Assembly: GCF_003330765.1 (NCBI RefSeq)
Contig: NZ_CP024903.1
Location: 1,674,001 to 1,738,000, forward strand
DNA length: 64,000 nucleotides
Reading direction: 5' to 3'
From: Burkholderia pyrrocinia
GTDB lineage: Bacteria; Pseudomonadota; Gammaproteobacteria; Burkholderiales; Burkholderiaceae
Part shown: positions 33,723-39,859 of the stretch, piece by piece
Layout: each line of letters begins with the position of its first letter
Position numbering within the stretch: the first letter of the stretch is position 1
Notes under the pieces: generated by a model
Database searches by the model: none
Seen by the model: the letters and a program-made list of their open reading frames with translations, nothing else
What the model was told of the DNA's origin: nothing
Position numbers and translations under genes: made by a program

Positions 33723-34505
33723 TCACGCACCATGTGCCGGGAATCCGCAACGCACCTCCGGCATGCGGGGGCGAACCGGCGCCGGCCTCGCATTCCCGCG
33801 CGCGCCGAGCAACCGGCGATAGTCGGCGCGAATCAGGTCGTAGCATTCGCACGCGTGATGTTCGAGGCCGTCGCGGTCGAGCACCGTGATGCGGCCGCGG
33901 CGCTGCCGGATCAGCCCGGCTTCCTGCAGGTTGCCGGCCGCTTCCGTCACGCCTTCGCGCCGCACGCCGAGCATGTTCGCGATCGTCTGCTGCGTGACGG
34001 TCAGCTCGTCGCCGTCGATACGGTCGTGCGCCAGCAGCAGCCAGCGGCTGAGCTGCTCGCTGACCGAGTGGTGCCGGTTGCACAGCGCGCTGCGCGAGAT
34101 CTGCGCCATCGTCGCCTGGCAGTAGTTGAGCAGCAGCCGGTAAGTCGCAGGCGACCGCTCGAATTCGGCGCGCATCACGCAGCTCGGCACGCGATAAGCC
34201 ATCCCGCCGATGCGGACCTCGACCCGGTTCGACGCAGCGGTGCCACCGACCAGCGTCGCAAGCCCGACCACCCCCTCGCGGCCGACCACCGCCACCTCGA
34301 CCATCGCACCGTCCTCCATCAGGTGCTGCACCGACATCATTGCCGTCGTCGGGAAATGCAGATGGCGCATCGGCTCGCCGACCCGGTCGAGCATGCCGGC
34401 CTTGATCCGGACCAGTTCGAGATGCGGTGCGATGGTGCGGATGCTGTCCTCCGGAAGGGCATCGAGGATGGCATTCGCCGAGTAGCTCGAATGAAGATGA
34501 AGCAT
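33723..34505 (-). CDS. CRP/FNR-family transcriptional regulator, paralogue of the BerA-like protein
   Basis: The 260-residue protein has an N-terminal cyclic-nucleotide-type jelly roll (residues 15-140) and a C-terminal winged helix (TQQTIANMLGVRREGVTEAAG, then LIRQRRGRITVLDRDGLE). It resembles along its whole length the regulator encoded at 35429-36211. The classical cAMP-pocket arginine motif (RSA) is not seen, so another ligand is likely. The start MLHLHSSYSANAIL is preceded by GAGGG. It is co-transcribed with the sugar phosphotransferase, which suggests local control of polysaccharide initiation. Confidence 0.85.
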   Translation of the reverse strand: MLHLHSSYSANAILDALPEDSIRTIAPHLELVRIKAGMLDRVGEPMRHLHFPTTAMMSVQHLMEDGAMVEVAVVGREGVVGLATLVGGTAASNRVEVRIGGMAYRVPSCVMRAEFERSPATYRLLLNYCQATMAQISRSALCNRHHSVSEQLSRWLLLAHDRIDGDELTVTQQTIANMLGVRREGVTEAAGNLQEAGLIRQRRGRITVLDRDGLEHHACECYDLIRADYRRLLGARGNARPAPVRPRMPEVRCGFPAHGA

Positions 34506-34680
34506 GTCTGTATCCCTCTTATTGTCCGCGCCGCCTGCAGCCGCGTGCATGGAACTCGTTATCGCGATGCGCGCCCGGACGTTGACGGTGGTTGCGGCCC
34601 GCAACCCTGAATCCGACTGACCATCGGCTTGTCACCGCCGGATCGAGTCGGCCGTCCCGTTTCGACACGCCAGCCCGAAT

Positions 34681-34698
34681 AAGCGATTTACGTGCCAA
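34681..34698 (-). promoter_or_regulatory. Sigma-54 (RpoN) promoter
   Basis: On the minus strand the sequence TTGGCACG-TAAA-TCGCTT matches the RpoN consensus TTGGCACG-N4-TTGCW at all but one base. The invariant GG (-24) and GC (-12) are exactly 10 bases apart. It points to the CRP-like gene starting at 34505, giving a leader of about 165 bases. A sigma-54 activator gene lies in the same locus. Confidence 0.82.
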
Positions 34699-35279
34699 TA
34701 CCCGCCCATCCTTAATATATGAATCACACCCGATTTAAATCACCCGAATAACCCGCCTCAAACCAAAAAAAACGTCTCATTTCCGGACACTCTTCCGCTC
34801 GACGGACACAGCGCACCATTCGACTGACCAATTCGCGCGCATCGAACCGGGGCAGGCGCATCGGTGCCGCAAAGCTTATCGTTCAAATACTTACATTCGA
34901 TTTTCAATTGTTTCCGCGATGCACGGGGCAGCCTGCCGCAGCGGCCCTACGCTTCACACGCTCGTTTGAAACTGTCTCAAATTTGAATCGGCGCACTAAT
35001 TTCAGGCTCTGTACGCTATCGCACACATCCAACACAAGCCATTGATATTAATGAACAATATTGCGCATCCCGTTTATTTGTCAAATAATGTTCAATGTGC
35101 GCCCGGCACTTTCTCTGTACGATGTGCAGCGTTATGCGATTGACTCCCGATTGGTATCGAATAGCCGATCCGCGCACCACTCCGCTTCCGGATGATTAAT
35201 TTCATCAAATCGAATCATTAAATCCGGATAACGTTTGCACGCAATCCGAATCGTCAAACTTTGTGAGATGACGCAATAT

Positions 35280-35301
35280 GCAATTGAATTAATTCAATTG
35301 C
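35280..35301. promoter_or_regulatory. Perfect 22-bp palindrome upstream of the BerA-like gene
   Basis: Eleven-base arms GCAATTGAATT and AATTCAATTGC meet without a spacer, 127 bases before the GTG start of the regulator gene. In this GC-rich genome such an AT-rich perfect palindrome is unlikely by chance and fits an operator for a dimeric protein such as a CRP-like regulator. Confidence 0.7.
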
Positions 35302-35428
35302 GTGCTAGCCTTTTCGCCAGCATCGACATGCTATTTTCGATGAACACAAGTCCGCACGATCGTGCTAATTCCCCTTTTCCGGGGGATCGCCGCGACGACG
35401 CGCGACAGCCACCCTACGAGGATGCGCC

Positions 35429-36211
35429 GTGACTCACCAGGCCCACGACGCCGTCGCGCATGCGAACGGCATGATCGAGCTTTCCCACAGCTTCGATGCC
35501 AACCGGTTTCTCGCGGCCATCGACCGCGACGAGCTCGCCACGCTGGTCCCCCACCTTCAACTCGTCCACCTGAAATCGGGGCAAGTGCTCTGCGAACCCG
35601 GCGAAATGCTCGCCGCGGTCTACCTCCCCGTCACGACGGCGATTTCGCTGCAGTACGTGTCGTCCGGCGGCATGACGCTGGAGGTCGCGGAGATCGGTAG
35701 CGAGAGCGTGGTCTGCGACGACGTGATCGGCGGCAGCGGCCGGATGCCTTGCCGTGCGGTCGCCTGCCGCGACGGCTTCGTCTATCGGCTCGACCGGCGC
35801 GTATTCACCGCCGCGTTCGATGCGTCGCCGGTGATCCGCCATCTCGTGTTCGTCTGCGTGCGACTGCTGATGGTACAGGTATCGCAGATCACGTTCTGCA
35901 GCCGTCATCACGTGCTCAAACATCAGTTATGCAGATGGTTCCTGCTGGCGTACGACCGTACGCGCAGCATCGAGATCCAGGTGACGCACAGCATGCTGGC
36001 GCAGATGCTCGGCGTGCGGCGGGAAACGGTCACGGATGCCGCCGGCGAAATCCAGAAACTCGGCCTGATCCGGCAATACCGGAGCTCGATCGAGCTCGCC
36101 GACCTCGACGGGCTCGAAAAGATGTCGTGCGGCTGCCGCGCGATCGTGCGCGACGAGATGAAGCGCATCCTGTCGGCCGACTCGGGCGTGCCGGCCGCAT
36201 CGCGCGCCTGA
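35429..36211 (+). CDS. berA: CRP/FNR-family regulator, BerA-like c-di-GMP effector
   Basis: The 260-residue protein has the jelly-roll ligand domain (residues 20-145) and a winged helix (THSMLAQMLGVRRETVTDAAG, then LIRQYRSSIELADLDGLE). The protein type and its place, beside a carrier-protein block, a sigma-54 activator and an exopolysaccharide cluster, agree with BerA (Bcam1349) of Burkholderia cenocepacia, a c-di-GMP-binding activator of biofilm exopolysaccharide genes; the name rests on this synteny and recall, not on an alignment. The start is GTG with GAGGA upstream. It probably controls one or more of the neighbouring transcription units. Confidence 0.8.
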   Translation: MTHQAHDAVAHANGMIELSHSFDANRFLAAIDRDELATLVPHLQLVHLKSGQVLCEPGEMLAAVYLPVTTAISLQYVSSGGMTLEVAEIGSESVVCDDVIGGSGRMPCRAVACRDGFVYRLDRRVFTAAFDASPVIRHLVFVCVRLLMVQVSQITFCSRHHVLKHQLCRWFLLAYDRTRSIEIQVTHSMLAQMLGVRRETVTDAAGEIQKLGLIRQYRSSIELADLDGLEKMSCGCRAIVRDEMKRILSADSGVPAASRA

Positions 36212-36376
36212 TTGGCGTGCCCGATCAGCGCGGCGCTTCAGCACCGCCTGCATGCGGGGTCAGCTGTTTGTAGGGTGGCGAACAGAACGCCGTGTCTGCC
36301 AATGGTCTACTGATGCCGGACTGCCGGGGGGATGTCAGCGCTTGTCGCGCGTCTGCCCGAGCGGACGACACCACGC

Positions 36377-36643
36377 ATGCCGGAGCAGCACGTGAAAAAC
36401 GAAATCAGAACCATCCTCAAGCACGTCGCCCATCTCGAAGCCGCGATCGATTCGATCGGTGACGGGGACGACCTCTACGAAGCGGGCCTCTCCTCGCTCG
36501 ACACGATCCAGCTGATGCTCGCGATCGAGAAGCAGTTCAACATCGAGATTCCCGACGAGATGCTGAACCGCAACCTGTTCCGCAGCATCGACGCGCTCGC
36601 GAACACGGTCGCCACGCTTCAACGCACCGAGCATTCCGCATGA
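36377..36643 (+). CDS. Acyl/aminoacyl carrier protein
   Basis: The 88-residue protein is a four-helix carrier protein. The serine in GLSSLDTIQLM (residue about 39-40) should carry the 4'-phosphopantetheine arm, and the acidic helix II follows (LAIEKQFNIEIPDEM). An upstream ATG at 36332 would add 15 residues of arginine-rich sequence unlike carrier proteins and has no well-spaced ribosome-binding site, so MPEQHVKNEI is preferred. It overlaps the next gene by 4 bp. The context says that it is the acceptor for the amino acid:[carrier protein] ligase two genes on, rather than the fatty-acid ACP. Confidence 0.9.
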   Translation: MPEQHVKNEIRTILKHVAHLEAAIDSIGDGDDLYEAGLSSLDTIQLMLAIEKQFNIEIPDEMLNRNLFRSIDALANTVATLQRTEHSA

Positions 36644-37836
36644 GCGGGCTGCTTCCCGAACTCGCGGCCGACAGCGAATCGCATCGGCTCGACGAGGCCG
36701 CGCACGCCGTCGCGCAGATCGCCGCCCAGCACGCGGATGCGGTCGATCGCGACGCGCGCTGCCCCGTCGAGGCGATCGAGGCGATGCGCGCGCGCCGGCT
36801 GCTGGGCGCGATGGTGCCGACCCATCTCGGCGGCGCTGGCGCGTCGCTGGAAGACATCGCCTCGGCCTGTTCGATCCTCGGCCAGGCCTGCGCATCGTCG
36901 GCGATGGTGTTCGCGATGCACCAGATCCAGATCGCCTGCATCGTCGACCATGCCGCCGACCAGGGCTGGCACAAGCTGTTCCTGCAGCAGCTCGTGCGCC
37001 ACCAGTGGCTGCTCGCGTCGGCCACGTCGGAAGACGGCGTCGGCGGCAACCTGCGCGCGAGCCAGTGCGCGCTCGACACCAGCGGCGGCGAATTCCGGCT
37101 GCGCAAATCCGCGCCGACGATCTCGTACGGCGACTATGCGGACGGCATTCTTGCGACCGCGCGACGCGATGCCGACGCGCCGGCTTCCGAACAGGTGCTC
37201 GTCACGCTGCTGCGCGACGGCTATACGCTCACGCGCCGCGGCGAATGGGACACGCTCGGGATGCGCGGCACGTGCAGCAACGGTTTCGCGCTCGACGCGC
37301 AGGGCGCCGCCGTCCAGTGCCTGCCGGTGCCGTTCGCGAAGATCGCCGAAGAAACGATGGTGCCGGTTTCGCACATCCTGTGGGCCGCCGTATGGATCGG
37401 CGTGGCCGGCGACGCATTCCATCGCGCGCACCAGTTCTTCCGCGCGCAGGCACGCCAGACCGACGGGGCGCCGTCGCCCGCGTCGCGGCGCATCGCCGAA
37501 TCGCTCGCGCTGATGCAGGCGATGCAGGCCCGTGTCGACAACGTGCTGCGTCTCCATGCGAATGCGTCGGCCCGCTCGTGGTCGGCCGGCATGGCCTGGG
37601 CCGCCGAGATCAACACGCTGAAGACCTATGTGTCGACGACCGCGCTGGAAGTCGCGCAGCAGGCGATGATGATCTGCGGGATGGCCGGCTACAAGCAAGG
37701 CACGCCGTTCAGCATCGGCCGTCACCTCCGCGACCTGCACGCGGCGCCGCTGATGATCAGCAACGACCGCATTGCCGCCAACACCTCGAACCTGCTGCTC
37801 GCGCTGCGTCCTGCGACGCTGGAGAAACATACGTGA
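36640..37836 (+). CDS. Acyl-CoA-dehydrogenase-fold flavoprotein acting on a carrier-protein substrate (inferred)
   Basis: The 398-residue protein has the three parts of the acyl-CoA dehydrogenase fold: N-terminal helices (VPTHLGGAGASLEDIASACSILG at residues 66-88), a beta domain (LLASATSEDGVGGNLRAS, GEWDTLGMRGTCSNGF) and C-terminal helices. The C-terminal catalytic YEG motif of classical members is replaced by RDLHAAPLMISNDRIAANTS, which is closer to the dibenzothiophene-monooxygenase/type-2 branch. Its reaction could therefore be a desaturation, an oxidation next to nitrogen, or a hydroxylation. It overlaps both neighbours by 4 bp, which ties it to the carrier protein and the ligase. Confidence 0.85.
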   Translation: MSGLLPELAADSESHRLDEAAHAVAQIAAQHADAVDRDARCPVEAIEAMRARRLLGAMVPTHLGGAGASLEDIASACSILGQACASSAMVFAMHQIQIACIVDHAADQGWHKLFLQQLVRHQWLLASATSEDGVGGNLRASQCALDTSGGEFRLRKSAPTISYGDYADGILATARRDADAPASEQVLVTLLRDGYTLTRRGEWDTLGMRGTCSNGFALDAQGAAVQCLPVPFAKIAEETMVPVSHILWAAVWIGVAGDAFHRAHQFFRAQARQTDGAPSPASRRIAESLALMQAMQARVDNVLRLHANASARSWSAGMAWAAEINTLKTYVSTTALEVAQQAMMICGMAGYKQGTPFSIGRHLRDLHAAPLMISNDRIAANTSNLLLALRPATLEKHT

Positions 37837-38807
37837 ACGATCGCCTCGCCGTGCCCTCCACCGCCTCCACGCCCGCCGACGCACCGCTCGACCGCGCGGG
37901 CGTCAACCCGCTGCGCGATGCGCTGATCGACTCAGGCCTGCTGGTATCGACCGGCATCCAGGGCCTGTTCGGCCGCAGCGAACGGTTCGAGCGCGTCGTG
38001 CAAGCGCTCGACGCGTTCGTCACGCGCATCGGCGCCGACCAGCAGGCCGAGGTGCTGCGCTTCCCGCCGGCAATGAGCCGCACCGAGTTCGAGCGCAGCG
38101 AATACATGAAGAGCTTCCCGCAACTGGCGGGCAGCGTGCATGCATTCTGCGGCGACGAGCGCCAGCATCAGCGCCTGTTGCAGTGCCTCGATCGCGGCGA
38201 CGACTGGACCGAAAACCAGAAGCCGACCTACGTCGTGATGACACCGGCCGCGTGCTACCCTGTCTACCCCGTCGTCGCGCGCGCGGGCGCGCTGCCCGCC
38301 GACGGACGCACCGTCGACGTGTTCTCGTACTGCTTCCGTCACGAGCCGTCGCTCGATCCGACCCGCATGCAGCTGTTCCGGATGCGCGAGTATGTGCGGA
38401 TCGGCACGCCGGAGCAGATCGTCGCGTTCCGCGAGACGTGGATCGAACGCGGTACGCGAATGATCGACGCGCTGCGCCTGCCAAACGCGATCGACCTCGC
38501 GAACGACCCGTTTTTCGGGCGCGGCGGCAAGATCGTCGCGAACAGCCAGCGCGAGCAGAGCCTGAAGTTCGAGTTGCTGATCCCGATCGAGCACGACAAC
38601 CGCCAGACCGCGTGCCTGAGCTTCAACTACCACATGGACCATTTCGGCCTGCTGTGGGACATCCGCACCGCGCCGGGCGACGTTGCGCACACCGGTTGCG
38701 TCGGCTTCGGCCTCGAACGGCTCACGCTCGCGCTGTTCCGCCACCACGGCTTCGACATCGACGCATGGCCGCGCGAAGTCCGCGACGTGCTGTGGGGCAC
38801 ACCATGA
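37833..38807 (+). CDS. Class II aminoacyl-tRNA-synthetase-like amino acid:[carrier protein] ligase
   Basis: The 324-residue protein is a truncated class II synthetase core with no tRNA-binding domain. Motif 2 is FRHEPS (residues 168-173) and motif 3 is GFGLERLTLALF (291-302). C141, E186 and C289 have the spacing of the zinc ligands I recall for the Bradyrhizobium and Agrobacterium homologues of atypical seryl-tRNA synthetase, which activate glycine or alanine and load it on a carrier protein. The GTG start overlaps the previous stop (GTGA). The amino acid used here is not known; glycine or another small residue is the first guess. It acts in the cytosol with the carrier protein encoded at 36377. 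Confidence 0.9.
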   Translation: MNDRLAVPSTASTPADAPLDRAGVNPLRDALIDSGLLVSTGIQGLFGRSERFERVVQALDAFVTRIGADQQAEVLRFPPAMSRTEFERSEYMKSFPQLAGSVHAFCGDERQHQRLLQCLDRGDDWTENQKPTYVVMTPAACYPVYPVVARAGALPADGRTVDVFSYCFRHEPSLDPTRMQLFRMREYVRIGTPEQIVAFRETWIERGTRMIDALRLPNAIDLANDPFFGRGGKIVANSQREQSLKFELLIPIEHDNRQTACLSFNYHMDHFGLLWDIRTAPGDVAHTGCVGFGLERLTLALFRHHGFDIDAWPREVRDVLWGTP

Positions 38808-39859
38808 GGTTCGTTTCCCGCGACGGCGAAGACGCGTCGTTCGAGGATGTGCGCCACCGTGCGCGCCACTACCGGCCGCACCCGCTGCACAGCCAGGAGA
38901 TGGTCTGGAAACAGACCAACTGCTACGTCGACATGTGGCTCGAGGTGCTCCGGTGGTGGGGCTTCAACCCGTACGCGGCGCTGCCGTTTACGATCGCGCT
39001 CGATTTCGAGGGCGACCAGTTCACGTTCTTCAAGTTTCCGCACGACGAACTGGAGCGGCTTTACGGCATCGTCGTGCAGGAGCACTCGATCTACGAGCCG
39101 CTCGACCAGCACATCGAAACGCAGGTCGCACGCGGTCACCTGATGATCGTCGAGGTCGACGCGTGGTTCCTGCCCGACACGCGCGGCAGCAGCTATCGCA
39201 CGCAGCACACGAAGACGACGATCGGCATCGATGCGATCGACCGCTCGAAGCGCCAGATCGGCTACTTCCACAACAGCGGCTACTACGTGGCCGAAGATTT
39301 CGACTACAACGGGCTGGTCGGCGACAGCTCGCCGATGACGCTGCCGCCGTACGTCGAATGCGCGAAACGGCGCTTTGCGCCGCTCGACGAGCGCGCGCTC
39401 TGCGAAGCGTCGCTCGCCGCGCTGCAGCGCCATCTGCGGCGCCTGCCGGTCGTCGATCCGATCGCCGCATTCCGGCGGCAGTTGCAGACCGACGCGAGGA
39501 TGCTCGCCGATTCGCCGCTCGAACACTTCCACGCGTACTCGTTCAATTCGGTGCGGCAGCTCGGCGCGAATTTCGAACTGTTCGGCCACTACGCGCGCTG
39601 GCTGCAGGCCAGCGGGTGCGCCGGGCCGTTCGCCGAGATCCGCGCCGCGTGCGATCGCATCGCGGCCGAAGCGATGGTGCTGGAATTTCGGCTCGCGCGC
39701 GCCTGCGCGCGCGGCAAGGAAGAACGCGGCGATTCGACGCTCGAAGCGATCGAGACCGCGTACGCTGACCTCGTCGCCTGCGCGCGGCAGATCGGCGCGC
39801 CGCTGCGGCACATGACGCCCGCGCGCAGCGATGCGGCGCCCGTGCCGGCCATGCGGTGA
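38804..39859 (+). CDS. DUF1839-family protein, partner of the amino acid:[carrier protein] ligase
   Basis: The 351-residue soluble protein belongs to DUF1839, which as far as I know occurs next to ligases of this kind and has no settled function. It has conserved-looking aromatic and acidic stretches (KQTNCYVDMWLEVLRWWGFNP, FEGDQFTFFKFPHDEL, YRTQHTKTTIGIDAID, GYFHNSGYYVAEDFDY). The pair of early Cys-40 with later His and Asp residues (QHTKT, FHNSGYY) could form a papain-like or transferase active centre, suggesting that it takes the aminoacyl group from the carrier; this is inference. It overlaps both neighbours by 4 bp. Confidence 0.82.
   Translation: MRFVSRDGEDASFEDVRHRARHYRPHPLHSQEMVWKQTNCYVDMWLEVLRWWGFNPYAALPFTIALDFEGDQFTFFKFPHDELERLYGIVVQEHSIYEPLDQHIETQVARGHLMIVEVDAWFLPDTRGSSYRTQHTKTTIGIDAIDRSKRQIGYFHNSGYYVAEDFDYNGLVGDSSPMTLPPYVECAKRRFAPLDERALCEASLAALQRHLRRLPVVDPIAAFRRQLQTDARMLADSPLEHFHAYSFNSVRQLGANFELFGHYARWLQASGCAGPFAEIRAACDRIAAEAMVLEFRLARACARGKEERGDSTLEAIETAYADLVACARQIGAPLRHMTPARSDAAPVPAMR

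Larger units (their letters stand above)
34506..35428. other. AT-rich divergent control region between two CRP-like regulators
   Basis: These 923 bases contain no gene and are far less GC-rich than their surroundings. They hold the sigma-54 promoter (34681-34698), the 22-bp palindrome (35280-35301) and several smaller AT-rich inverted words such as TTTGA-N7-TCAAA near 34964. The size suggests binding sites for several regulators, including the sigma-54 activator encoded at 42387-43778. Confidence 0.7.

Noticed and set aside
36277..36293. TGGCGAACAGAACGCC upstream of the carrier-protein gene as a sigma-54 site
   Set aside because: The GG-N10-GC spacing fits, but the -12 part lacks the TTGC sequence and the -24 part lacks CAC.
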